64,000 nt of DNA from Sympetrum striolatum. Taxonomy: Eukaryota; Arthropoda; Insecta; Odonata; Libellulidae. Made by a program: the position numbers and the translations under genes. Location: positions 75,520,841-75,584,840 of the forward strand of contig OX388349.1 of assembly GCA_947579665.1 (NCBI GenBank), read 5' to 3'. Below, piece by piece: positions 1 through 11,831 of this stretch. The notes under the pieces were generated by a model that was given only the letters and a program-made list of their open reading frames with translations, was not told where the DNA came from and ran no database searches. Each line of letters starts with the position of its first letter. The stretch's first letter is position 1.

Positions 1-101
1 AATGCATAGTAATTAAGATTTTACATAGTTTAATTTGCTGTAAATAGTCCTTTTGTTTGCCATTGTCCAAATATTAATTAATTTGTTCTTATTTCTTACA
101 G

Positions 102-230
102 TCTCTCCATCGCTCTTATTTATTTCACCTCTCGTCGAAAGAAAGGAACTGGGACTAAATCATGACGAAGAGACTGATGACGACCTTGGGGAGAGAGTAC
201 AACCAGAAAAGAATAAGTACAAAATGCATA
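102..230 (+). other. Exon-like 129-bp module (representative of every unit)
   Basis: In this first complete example the segment lies between a 3'-splice-like TTCTTACAG and a GTAATT that could serve as donor. It is 129 bp, or 43 codons, and starts and ends in phase 1, so joining two successive copies restores one codon (A+TC, Ile). The frame reads a Ser/Leu-rich stretch, a variable VERK/VERT-type patch, an acidic run HDEETDDDLGER, then a basic end NKYKMH. By hand count a consensus copy is about 46% GC against about 24% for the rest of the unit. GACGAAGAGACTGATGACGA is purine-rich, as exonic splicing enhancers often are. I do not recognise the peptide. It could be an amplified real exon, a relic of one, or chance. 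No 5' or 3' terminal exon is visible in the window. Confidence 0.4.
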
Positions 231-324
231 GTAATTAAGATTTTGCATAGTTTAATTTGCTGTAAATAGTCCTTTTGTTCGCCATTGTTCCAAATATTAA
301 TTAATTTGCTCTTATTTCTTACAG
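231..324 (+). other. Intron-like 94-bp spacer (representative of every unit)
   Basis: This spacer begins GTAATTAAG and ends TTCTTACAG. Upstream of the AG lie TATTAATTAATT, which contains plausible YTNAY branch sites about 22-30 bp from the AG, and a pyrimidine-rich TTTGCTCTTATTTCTTAC. A second possible donor, GCT|GTAAAT, lies about 31 bp inside and would make a 63-bp intron. The upstream part would then include the TAA that closes the exon-like frame, so only the 94-bp choice keeps frame. A 63-94 bp length is usual for short introns in many invertebrates and other eukaryotes. The donor is weak and varies (GTTATT, GTATTT, GCAATT in some copies). Splicing is inferred, not shown. Confidence 0.35.
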
Positions 325-1569
325 TCTCTCCTTCGCTCTTATTTAGTTCACCTCACGTCGAACAAACGGGACTGGGACCAAACCATGACGAAGAGACTGA
401 TGACGACCTAGGGGAGGATGTACAACCAGGAAAGAATAAGTACAAAATGCATAGTAATTAAGATTTTACATAGTTTAATTTTCTGTAAATAGTCCTTTTG
501 TTTGCCATTGTTCCAAATATTAATTAATTTGCTCTTATTTCTTACAGTCTCTCCTTCGCTCTTATTTAGTTCACCTCTCGTCCAACGAAAGGGACTGGGA
601 CTAAACCATGACGAAGAGACTGATGACGACCTTGGGGAGAGAGTACAACCAGGAAAGAATAAGTACAAAATGCATAGTAATTAAGATTTTACATAGTTTA
701 ATTTTCTGTAAATAGTCCTTTTGTTTGCCATTGTTCCAAATATTATTTATTTGCTCTTATATCTTACAGTCTCTCCTTCGCTCTTATTTAGTTCACCTCT
801 CGTCCAACGAAAGGGACTGGGACTAAACCATGACGAAGAGACTGATAACGACCTTGGGGAGTGAGTACAACCAGGAAAGAATAAGTACAAAATGCATAGT
901 TATTAAGATTTTGCATAGTTTAATTTGCTGTAAATATTCCTTTTGTTTGCCATTGTCCAAATATTAATTAATTTGCTCTTATTTCTTACAGTCTCTCCAT
1001 CGCTCTTATTTAGTTCACCTCTCGTCGAAAGAAAGGAACTGGGACTAAATCATGACGAAGAGACTGATGACGACCTTGGGGAGAGAGTGCAACCAGGAAA
1101 GAATTAGTACAATATGCATAGTAATTAAGATTTTGCATAGTTTAATTTGCTGTAAATAGTCCTTTTGTTCGCCATTGTTCCAAATATTAATTAATTTGCT
1201 CTTATTTCTTACAGTCTCTCCATCGCTCTTATTTAGTTCACCTCTCGTCGAAAGAAAGGAACTGGGACTAAATCATGACGAAGAGACTGATGAAGACCTT
1301 TGGGAGAGAGTACAACCAGGAAAGAATAAGTACAAAATGCATAGTAATTAAGATTTTACATAGTTTAATTTGCTGTAAATAGTCCTTTTGTTTGCCATTG
1401 TTCCAAATATATAATTCATTTGCTCTTATTTCTTACAGTCTCTCCTTCGCTCTTATTTAGTTCACCTCTCGTCAAACGAACGGGACTGGGACCAAACCAT
1501 GACGAAGAGACTGATGACGAACTTGGGGAGAGAGTACAACCAGGAAAGAATAAGTACAAAATGCATAGT

Positions 1570-3130
1570 AATTAAGATTTTGCATAGTTTAATTTGCTGT
1601 AAATAGTCCTTTTGTTCGCCATTGTTCCAAATATTAATTAATTTGCTCTTATTTCTTACAGTCTCTCCTTCGCTCTTATTTAGTTCACCTCACGTCGAAC
1701 AAACGGGACTGGGACCAAACCATGACGAAGAGACTGATGAGGACCTTGGGGAGAGAGTACAACCAGGAAAGAATAAGTACAAAATGCATAGTAATTAAGA
1801 TTTTACATAGTTAAATTTTCTGTAAATAGTCCTTTTGTTTGCCATTGTTCCAAATATTAATTAATTTGCTCTTATTTCTTACAGTCTCTCCTTCGCTCTT
1901 ATTTAGTTCACCTCTCGTCGAAAGAGCATGACTGGGACTAAATCATGACGAAGAGACTGATGACGACCTTGGGGAGAGAGTACAACCAGGAAAGAATAAG
2001 TACAAAATGCATAGTAATTAAGATTTTACATAGTTAAATTTGCTGTAAATAGTCCTTTTGTTTGCCATTGTCCAAATATTAATTAATTTGTACTTATTTC
2101 TTACAGTCTCTCCATCGCTCTTATTTATTTCACCTCTCGTCCAAAGAAAGGAACTGGGACTAAATCATGACGAAGAGACTGATGACGACCTTGGGGAGAG
2201 AGTACAACCAGAAAAGAATAAGTACAAAATGCATAGTAATTAAGATTTTGCATAGTTTAATTTGCTGTAAATAGTCCTTTTGTTCGCCATTTTTCCAAAT
2301 ATTAATTAATTTGCTCTTATTTCTTACAGTCTCTCCTTCGCTCTTATTTAGTTCACCTCACGTCGAACAAACGGGACTGGGACCAAACCATGACGAAGAG
2401 ACTGATGACGACCTTGGGGAGAGTACAACCAGGAAAGAATAAGTACCAAATGCATAGTAATTAAGATTTTAAATAGTTTAATTTTCTGTAAATAGTCCTT
2501 TTGTTTGCCATTGTTCCAAATATTAATTAATTTGCTCTTATTTCTTACAGTCTCTCCTTCGCTCTTATTTAGTTCACTTCTCCTCCAACGAAAGGGACTG
2601 GGACTAAACCATGACGAAGAGACTGATAACGACCTTGGGGAGAGAGTACAACCAGGAAAGAATAAGTACAAAATGCATAGTAATTAAGATTTTGCATAGT
2701 TTAATTTGCTGTAAATAGTCCTTTTGTTTGCCATTGTCCAAATATTAATTAATTTGCTCTTATTTCTTACAGTCTCTCCATCGCTCTTATTTAGTTCACC
2801 TCTCGTCGAAAGAAAGGAACTGGGACTAAATCATGACGAAGAGACTGATGACGACCTTGGGGAGAGAGTACAACCAGGAAAGAATAAGTACAATATGCAT
2901 AGTAGTTAAGATTTTGCATAGTTTAATTTGCTGTAAATAGTCCTTTTGTTCGCCATTGTTCCAAATATTAATTAATTTGCTCTTATTTCTTACAGTCTCT
3001 CCATCGCTCTTATTTAGTTCACCTCTCGTCGAAAGAAAGGAACTGGGACTAAATCATGACGAAGAGACTGATGACGACCTTGGGGAGAGAGTACAACCAG
3101 GAAAGAATAAGTACAAAATGCATAGTAATT
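1570..3130 (+). repeat. Seven-unit block duplicated about 4.9 kb downstream
   Basis: The unit order is HVEQ, a GAGCATGACTGG stop-containing unit, VERK/VQRK, HVEQ, VQRK, VERK, VERK. The same order and diagnostic bases recur at about 6470-8030. For example GAGCATGAC lies about 4900 bp apart in the two blocks and TACAATATGC marks the same unit in both. The offset of about 4900-4902 bp equals 22 units. A 2-bp loss in GAGAGAG near 2420 frameshifts one exon-like copy here and is absent from the partner block. Confidence 0.8.
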
Positions 3131-6100
3131 AAGATTTTACATAGTTTAATTTGCTGTAAATAGTCCTTTTGTTTGCCATTGTTCCAAATATTAATTAATT
3201 TGCTCTTATTTCTTACAGTCTCTCCTTCGCTCTTATTTAGTTCTACTCTCGTCGAACTAACGGGACTGGGACTAAACCAAGACGAAGAGACTTATGACGA
3301 CCTTAGAAGGAGAGTACAACCAGGAAAGAATAAGTACAAAATGCATAGTAATTAAGATTTTACATAGATTAATTTGCTGTAAATAGTCCTTTTGTTTGCC
3401 ATTGTTCCAAATATTAATTCATTTGCTCTTATTTCTTACAGTCTCTCCTTCGCTCTTATTTAGTTCACCTCTCGTCAAACGAACGGGACTGGGACCAAAC
3501 CATGACGAAGAGACTGATGATGAACTTGGGGAGAGAGTACAACCAGGAATGAATAAGTACAAAATGCATAGTAATTAAGATTTTACATAGATTAATTTGC
3601 TGTAAATAGTTCTTTTGTTTGCCATTGTTCCAAATATTAATTAATTTGCTCTTATTTCTTACAGTCTCTCCTTCGCTCTTATTTAGTTCACCTCTCGTCG
3701 AACTAACGGGACTGGGACTAAACCAAGACGAAGAGACTGATGACGAGCTTGGAAAGAGAGTACAACCAGGAAGGAATAAGTACAAAATGCATAGTAATTA
3801 AGATTTTACATAGTTTAATTTGCTGTAAATAGTCCTTTTGTTTGCCATTGTTCCAAATATTAATAAATTTGGTCTTATTTCTTACAGTCTCTCCTTCGCT
3901 CTTATTTAGTTCACCTCTCGTCGAACGAACGGGACTGGGACCAAACCATGACGAAGAGACTGATGACGACCTTGGGGAGAGAGTACAACCAGGAAGGAAT
4001 AAGTACAAAATACATAGTAATTAAGATTTTACATAGTGTAATTTGCTGTAAATAGTCCTTTTGTTCGCCATTGTTCCAAATATTAATTAATTTGCTCTTA
4101 TTTCTTACTGTCTCTCCTTCGCTTTTATTTAGTTCACCTCTCGTCGAACGAACGGGACTGGGACCAAACCATGACGAAGAGACTGATGACGACCTTGGGG
4201 AGAGAGTACAACCAGGAAAGAATAAGTACAAAATGCATAGTATTTAAGATTTTTCATAGTTTAATTTGCTGTAAATAGTCCTTTTGTTTGCCATTGTTCC
4301 AAATATTAATTAATTTGCTCTTATTTCTTACAGTCTCTCCTTCTCTCTTATTTAGTTCAACCTCTCGTCGAAAGAACGGGACTGGGACTAAATCATGACG
4401 AAGAGACTGATGACCACCTTGGGGAGAAAGTACAACCAGGAAAGAATAAGTACAAAATGCATAGTAATTAAGATTTTACATAGTTTAATTTGCTGTAAAT
4501 AGTCCTTTTGTTTGCCATTATTCCATATATCAATTCATTTGCTCTTATTTCATAATGTCTCTCCTTCGCTCTTATTTAGTTCATCTCTCGTCCAACGAAC
4601 GGGACTGGGACTAAACCATGACGAAGAGACTGATGACGACCTTGGGGAGAGAGTACAACCTGGAAAGATAAAGTACAAAATGCATAGTAATTAAGATTTT
4701 ACATAGTTTAATTTGCTGTAAATAGTCCTTTTGTTTGCCATTGTTCCAAATATTAATTAATTTGCTCTTATTTCTTACAGTCTCTCCTTTGCTCTTATTT
4801 AGTTCACCTCTTGTCGAACGAACGGGACTGGGACCAAACCATGACCAAGAGACTGATGACGACATTGGGGAGACAGTACAACCAGGAAAGAATAAGTACA
4901 AAATGCATAGTAATCAAGATTTTACATAGTTTAAATTGCTGTATATAGTCCTTTTGTTTGTCATTGTTCCAAATATTAATTAATTTGCTCTTATTTCTTA
5001 CAGTCTCTCCTTCGCTCTTATTTAGTTCACCTCTCGTCGAACGAACGGGACTGGGACCAAACCATGACGAAGAGACTGATGACGACCTTGGGGAGAGAGT
5101 ACAACCAGGAAGGAATAAGTACAAAATGCATAGTAATTAAGATTTTACATAGTTTAATTTGCTGTAAATAGTCCTTTTGTTTGCCATTGTTCCAAATATT
5201 AATTAATTTGCTCTAATTTCTTACAATCTCTCCTTCGCTCCTATTTAGTTCACCTCTCGTCGAACGAACGGGACTGGGACCAAACCATGACCAAGAGACT
5301 GATGACGACCTTGGGGAGAGAGTACAACCAGGAAAGAATAAGTACAAAATGCATAGTAATTAAGATTTTACATAGTTCCATTTGCTGTAAATAGTCCTAT
5401 TGTTTGCCATTGTTCCAAATATTAATTAATTTGCTCTTATTTCTTACAGTCTCTCCATCGCTCTTATTTAGTTCACCTCTCGTCGAACTAACGGGACTGG
5501 GACTAAACCAAGACAAAGAGACTGATGACGACCTTGGAAAGAGAGTACAACCAGGAAAGAATAAGTAAAAAATGCATAGTAATTAAGATTTTACATAGAT
5601 TAATTTGCTGTAAATAGTCCTATTGTTTGCCATTGTTCCAAATATTAATTCATTTGCTCTTTTTTCATACTGCCTCTCCTTCGCTCTTATTTAGTTCACC
5701 TCTCGTCGAACGAACGGGACTGGGACCATACCATGACGAAGAGACTGATGAAGACCTTGTGGTGAGAGTACAACCAGGAAAGATTAAGTACAAATTGCAT
5801 AGAAATAAAGATTTTCTGTAGTTTAGTTTGTTGTAAATAGTCTTTTTGTTTGCTATTGTTTAAAATAGTAATTCATTTGCTCCCATTTCTTACTGCCTCT
5901 CCTTCGCTCTTATTTAGTTCACCTCTCGTCGAACGAACGGGACTGGGACCAAACCATGACGAAGAGACTGATGACGATCTTGGGGAAAGAGTTCAACCAG
6001 GAAAGAATAAGTACAAAATGCATAGTAATTAAGATTTTACATAGTTTAGTTTGTTTAAATTGTCCTTTTGTTTGCCATTGTTCCATATATTAATTCATTT

Positions 6101-6470
6101 GCTCTTATTTCTTACTGACTCTCCTTCACTCTTATTTAGTTCACCTCTCGTCGAACGAACGGGACTGGGACCAAACCATGACGAAGATACTGATGACGAC
6201 CTTGGGGAGAGAGTACAACCAGGAAGGAATAAGTACAAAATGCATAGTAATTAAGATTTTACTTAGTTTAATTTGCTGTAAATAGTCCTTTTGTTTGCCA
6301 TTGTCCAAATATTAATTAATTTCTCTTATATTTTACAGTCTCTCCGTCGCTCTTATTTAGTTCGCCTCTCGTCGAAAGAAAGGAACTGGGACTAAATCAT
6401 AACGAAGAGACTGATGACGACCTTGGGGAGAGAGTACAACCAGGAAAGAATAAGTACAAAATGCATAGTA
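3130..6470 (+). repeat. Mixed VELT / VKRT / VERT units with divergent members
   Basis: About 15 units. VELT copies carry the linked AACCAAGAC change (for example near 3260, 3700, 5480), and VKRT lies near 3470. The unit near 4340 has a one-base insertion (AGTTCAACCTC) that frameshifts the exon-like part and is the earliest member of a subfamily seen again to the right. Units from about 5620 to 6250 are the most divergent here, with TTTTTTCATACTGCC, TTTGCTCCCATTTC and TTTAAATTGTCC replacing the usual spacer sequence and the acceptor AG lost (ACTG). Confidence 0.8.
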
Positions 6471-8030
6471 ATTAAGATTTTGCATAGTTTAATTTGCTGT
6501 AAATAGTCCTTTTGTTCGCCATTGTTCCAAATATTAATTAATTTGCTCTTATTTCTTACAGTCTCTCCTTCGCTCTTATTTAGTTCACCTCACGTCGAAC
6601 AAACGGGACTGGGACCAAACCATGACGAAGAGACTGATGACGACCTTGGGGAGAGAGTACAACAAGGAAAGAATAAGTACAAAATGCATAGTAATTAAGA
6701 TTTTACATAGTTTAATTTTCTGTAAATAGTCCTTTTGTTTGCCATTGTTCCAAACATTAATTAATTTGCTCTTATTTCTTACAGTCTCTCCTTCGCTCTT
6801 ATTTAGTTCACCTCTCGTCGAAAGAGCATGACTGGGACTAAATCATGACGAAGAGACTGATGACGACCTTGGGAAGAGAGTACAACCAGGAAAGAATAAG
6901 TACAAAATGCATAGTAATTAAGATTTTACACAGTTTAATTTGCTGTAAATAGTCCTTTTGTTTGCCATTGTCCAAATATTAATTAATTTGTTCTTATTTC
7001 TTACAGTCTCTCCATCGCTCTTATTTATTTCACCTCTCGTCGAAAGAAAGGAACTGGGACTAAATCATGACGAAGAGACTGATGACGACCTTGGGGAGAG
7101 AGTACAACCAGAAAAGAATAAGTACAAAATGCATAGTAATTAAGATTTTGCATAGTTTAATTTGCTGTAAATAGTCCTTTTGTTCGCCATTGTTCCAAAT
7201 ATTAATTAATTTGCTCTTATTTCTTACAGTCTCTCCTTCGCTCTTATTTAGTTCACCTCACGTGGAACAAACGGGACTGGGACCAAACCATGACGAAGAG
7301 ACTGATTACGACCTTGGGGAGAGAGTACAACCAGGAAAGAATAAGTACAAAATGCATAGTAATTAAGATTTTACATAGTTTAATTTTCTGTAAATAGTCC
7401 TTTTGTTTGCCATTGTTCCAAATATTAATTAATTTGCTCTTAGTTCTTACAGTCTCTCCTTCGCTCTTATTTAGTTCACCTCTCGTCCAACGAAAGGGAC
7501 TGCGACTAAACCATGACGAAGAGACTGATAACGACCTTGGGGAGAGAGTACAACCAGGAAAGAATAAGTACAAAATGCATAGTAATTAAGATTTTGCATA
7601 GTTTAATTTGCTGTAAATAGTCCTTTTGTTTGCCATTGTCCAAATATTAATTAATTTGCTCTTATTTCTTACAGTCTCTCCATCTCTCTTATTTAGTTCA
7701 CCTCTCGTCGAAAGAAAGGAACTGGGACTAAAACATGACGAAGAGACTGATGACGACCTTGGGGAGAGAGTACAACCAGGAAAGAATAAGTACAATATGC
7801 ATAGTAATTAAGATTTTGCATAGTTTAATATGCTGTAAATAGTCCTTTTGTTCGCCATTGTTCCAAATATTAATTAATTTGCTCTTATTTCTTACAGTCT
7901 CTCCATCGCTCTTATTTAGTTCACCTCTCGTCGAAAGAAAGGAACTGGGACTAAATCATGACGAAGAGACTGATGACGACCTTGGGGAGAGAGTACAACC
8001 AGGAAAGAATAAGTACAAAATGCATAGTAA
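6470..8030 (+). repeat. Second copy of the 1.57-3.13 kb block
   Basis: This block matches the one at 1570-3130 unit for unit at an offset of about 4900 bp. It includes the GAGCATGAC stop unit and the TACAATATGC unit. Scattered single-base differences separate the two (for example GACTGCGAC near 7500 and CATCTCTCT near 7681), so the duplication is older than the near-identical repeats on the right side of the window. Confidence 0.8.
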
Positions 8031-11000
8031 TTAAGATTTTGCATAGTTTAATTTGCTGTAAATAGTCCTTTTGTTCGCCATTGTTCCAAATATTAAAAAT
8101 TTGCTCTTATTTCTTACAGTCTCTCCTTCGCTCTTATTTAGTTCACCTCTTGTCGAACTAACGGGACTGGGACTAAACCAAGACGAAGAGACTGATGACG
8201 ACCTTGGAAAGAGAGTACAACCAGGAAGGAATAAGTACAAAATGCATAGTAATTAAGATTTTACATAGTTTAATTTGCTGTAAATAGTCCTTTTGTTTGC
8301 CATTGTTCCAAATATTAATTAATTTGCTCTTATTTCTTACAGTCTCTCCTTCGCTCTTATTTAGTTCACCTCTCGTCGAACGAACGGGACTGGGACCAAA
8401 CCATGACCAAGAGACTGATGACGACCTTGGGGAGAGAGTACAACCAGGAAAGAATAAGTAAAAAATGCTTAGTATTTAAGATTTTATTTAGTTTAGTTTG
8501 TTTTAAAAAGTCCTTTTGTTTGCCATTGTTCCAAATATTAATTCATTTGCTCTTTTTTCATACTGTCTCTCCTTCGCTCTTATTTAGTTCACCTCTCGTC
8601 GAACGAACGGGACTGGGACCAAACCATGACGAAGAGACTGATGACGACCTTGGGTTGAGAGTACAACCAGGAAAGAATTCGTACAAAATGGATAGTATTT
8701 AAGATTTTATATAGTTTAGTTTGTTGTAAAAAGTCCTTTTGTTTGCCATTGTTCCAAATATTAATTCATTTGCTCTTTTTTCATTATGTCTCTCCTTAGC
8801 TCTTATTTAGTTCACCTCCCGTCAAACGAACGGGACTGGGACCATACCATGACGAAGAGACTGATGACGACCTTGGGTTGAGAGTACAACCAGGAAAGAA
8901 TAAGTACAAAATGCATAGTAATAAAGATTTTATGTAGGTTAGTTTGTTGTAAATAGTCTTTTTGTTTGCTATTGTTTATAATAGTAATTCATTTGCTCCC
9001 ATTTCTTACTGCCTCTCCTTCGCTCTTATTTAGTTCACCTCTCGTCGAACAAACGGGACTGGGACCAAACCATGACGAAGAGACTGATGACGACCTTGGG
9101 GAGAGAGTACAACCAGGAAAGAATAAGTACAAAATGCATAGTAATTAAGATTTTACATAGTTAAATTCGCTGTAAATAGTCCTATTGTTTGCCATTGTTC
9201 CAAATATTAATTAATTTGCTCTTATTTCTTACAGTCTCTCCTTCGCTCTTATTTAGTTCACCTCTCGTCGAACTAACGGGACTGGGATTAATCCAAGACA
9301 AAGAGACTGATAACGACCTTGCGGAGAGAGTACAACCAGGAAAGAATAAGTACAAAATGCATAGTAATTAAGATTTTACATAGTTTCATTTGCTGTAAAT
9401 AGTCCTTTTGTTTGCCATTGTTCCAAATATTAATTAATTTGCTCTTATTTCTTACAGTCTCTCCTTCGCTCTTATTTAGTTCACCTCTCGTCCAACGAAC
9501 GGGTCTGGGCCTAAACCATGACGAAGAGACTGATGACGACCTTGGGGAGAGAGTACAACCAGGATAGAATAAGTACAAAATGCATAGTAATTAAGATTTT
9601 ACTTAGTTTAATTTGCTGTAAATAGTCCTTTTGTTTGCCATTGTCCAAATATTAATTAATTTCTCTTATTTCTTACAGTCTCTCCTTCGCTCTTATTTAG
9701 TTCACCTCTCGTCGAACGAACGGGACTGGGACCAAACCATGACCAAGAGACTGATGACGACCTTGGGGAGAGAGTACAACCAGGAAAGAATAAGTAAAAA
9801 ATGCTTAGTATTTAAGATTTTATTTAGTTTAGTTTTTTTATAAAGTCCTTTTTTTTGCCATTGTTCCAAATATTAATTCATTTGCTCTTTTTTCATACTG
9901 TCTCTCCTTCGCTCTTATTTAGTTCACCTCTCGTCGAACGAACGGGACTGGGACTAAACCATGACGAAGAGACTGATGACGACCTTGGGGAGAGAGTACA
10001 ACCAGGAATGAATAAGTACAAAATGCATAGTAATTCAGATTTTACATAGTTTAATTTGCCGTAAATAGTCCTTTTGTTTGCCATTGTTCCAAATATTAAT
10101 TAATTTGCTCTTATTTCTTACTGTCTCTCCTTCGCTCTTATTTAGTTCACCTCTCGTCGAAAGAACGGGACTGGGACAAAATCATGACGAAGAGACTGAT
10201 GATGACCTTGGGGAGAGAGTGCAACCAGGAAAGAATAAGTACAAAATGCATAGTGGTTAAGATTTTACATAGTTTAATTTGCTGTAAATAGTCCTTTTGT
10301 TTGCCATTGTTCCATATATTAATTAATTTGCTCTTATTTCTTAATGTCTCTCTTTCGCTCTTATTTAGTTCATCTCTCGTCCAACGAACGGGACTGGGAC
10401 TAAACCATGACGATGAGACTGATGACGACCTTGGGGAGAGAGTACAACCAGGAAAGAATAAGTACAAAATGCATAGTAATTAAGATTTTACATAGTTTAA
10501 TTTGCTGTAAATAGTCCTTTTGTTTGCCATTGTTCCAAATATTAATTAATTTGCTCTTATTTCTTACAGTCTCTCCTTCGCTCTTATTTAGTTCATCTCT
10601 CGTCCAACGAACGGGACTGGGACTAAACCATGACGAAGAGACTGATGACGACCTTGGGGAGAGAGTACAACCAGAAAAGAATAAGTACAAAATGCATAGT
10701 AATTAAGATTTTACATAGTTTAATTTGCTGTAAATAGTCCTTTTGTTTGCCATTGTTCCAAATATTAATTAATTTGCTCTTATTTCTTACAGTCTCTCCT
10801 TCGCTCTTATTTAGTTCATCTCTCGTCCAACGAAAGGGACTGGGACTAAACCATGACGAAGAGACTGATAACGACCTTGCGGAGAGAGTACAACCAGGAA
10901 AGAATAAGTACAAAATGCATAGTAATTAAGATTTTACATAGTTTCATTTGCTGTAAATAGTCCTTTTGTTTGCCATTGTTCCAAATATTAATTAATTTGC

Positions 11001-11411
11001 TCTTATTTCTTACAGTCTCTCCTTCGCTCTTATTTAGTTCACCTCTCGTCCAACGAACGGGTCTGGGACTAAACCATGACGAAGAGACTGATGACGACCT
11101 TGGGGAGAGAGTACAACCAGGAAAGAATAAGTAAAAAATGCTTAGTATTTAAGATTTTATTTAGTTTAGTTTTTTTTATAAAGTCCTTTTGTTTGCCATT
11201 GTTCCAAATATTAATTCATTTGCTCTTTTTTCATACTGTCTCTCCTTCTCTCTTATTTAGTTCACCTCTCGTCAAACGAACGGGACTGGGACTAAACCAT
11301 GACGAAGAGACTGATGACGACCTTGGGGAGAGAGTACAACCAGGAAAGAATAAGTACAAAATGCATAGTAATTAAGATTTTACTTAGTTTAATTTGCTGT
11401 AAATAGTCCTT

Positions 11412-11831
11412 TTGTTTGCCATTGTCCAAATATTAATTAATTTCTCTTATTTCTTACAGTCTCTCCTTCGCTCTTATTTAGTTCACCTCTCGTCGAACGA
11501 ACGGGACTGGGACCAAACCATGACCAAGAGACAGATGACGACCTTGGGGAGAGAGTACAATCAGGAAAGAATAAGTAAAAAATGCTTAGTATTTAAGATT
11601 TTATTTAGTTTAGTTTTTTTTATAAAGTCCTTTTGTTTGCCATTGTTCCAAATATTAATTCATTTGCTCTTTTTTCATACTGTCTCTCCTTCGCTCTTAT
11701 TTAGTTCACCTCTCGTCGAACGAACGGGACTGGGACCATACCATGACGAAGAGACTGATGACGACCTTGGGGTGAGAGTACAAACAGGAAAGAATAAGTA
11801 CAAAATGCATAGTAATAAAGATTTTATGTAG
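11412..11831 (+). other. 139-codon open frame across two units, probably not a gene
   Basis: This is one of the two longest open frames in the window. It starts at TTG, not ATG, and runs through parts of two adjacent units. It exists because the first unit is short by 1 bp at TTGTCC and 2 bp at ATTTCTCTT, while the TTTTTTTATAAAGTCC spacer variant removes the usual in-frame stop. An internal ATG with A at -3 begins MTKR at about 11520. The predicted product has no recognisable domain, only hydrophobic and low-complexity stretches. An almost identical frame at 15870-16289 is a duplicate. I treat both as by-products of indels. Confidence 0.6.

Larger units (their letters stand above)
1..1570 (+). 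repeat. Left edge block: VERK/HVEQ/VQRK units
   Basis: About seven units beginning inside a copy. The order VERK, HVEQ, VQRK at 53-700 is repeated at 2058-2700, an offset of about 2005 bp (nine units). Several units use TTTGCCATTGTCC, one base shorter than the usual TTGTTCC. The exon-like frame is broken in the unit near 850 (GAG TGA) and in the one near 1105 (AAT TAG). No gene is seen apart from the repeat. Confidence 0.85.

Noticed and set aside
120..160. CENP-B box on the minus strand (GTTCGTTCGACGAGAGG in CGAACGAACG-type units)
   Set aside because: It matches seven of the nine essential positions of the box, and a hit this good somewhere in a 223-bp unit is about as likely as not by chance. 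The two mismatches fall in the CGGG core, and many subfamilies do not keep the TTCG.
221..240. AAG|TACAAAATG or AA|GTACAA as the exon donor
   Set aside because: Using the GT of AAGTAC gives a 115-bp exon, which is not a multiple of three. The GTAATT site 14 bp downstream gives 129 bp and matching phases, so it was preferred.
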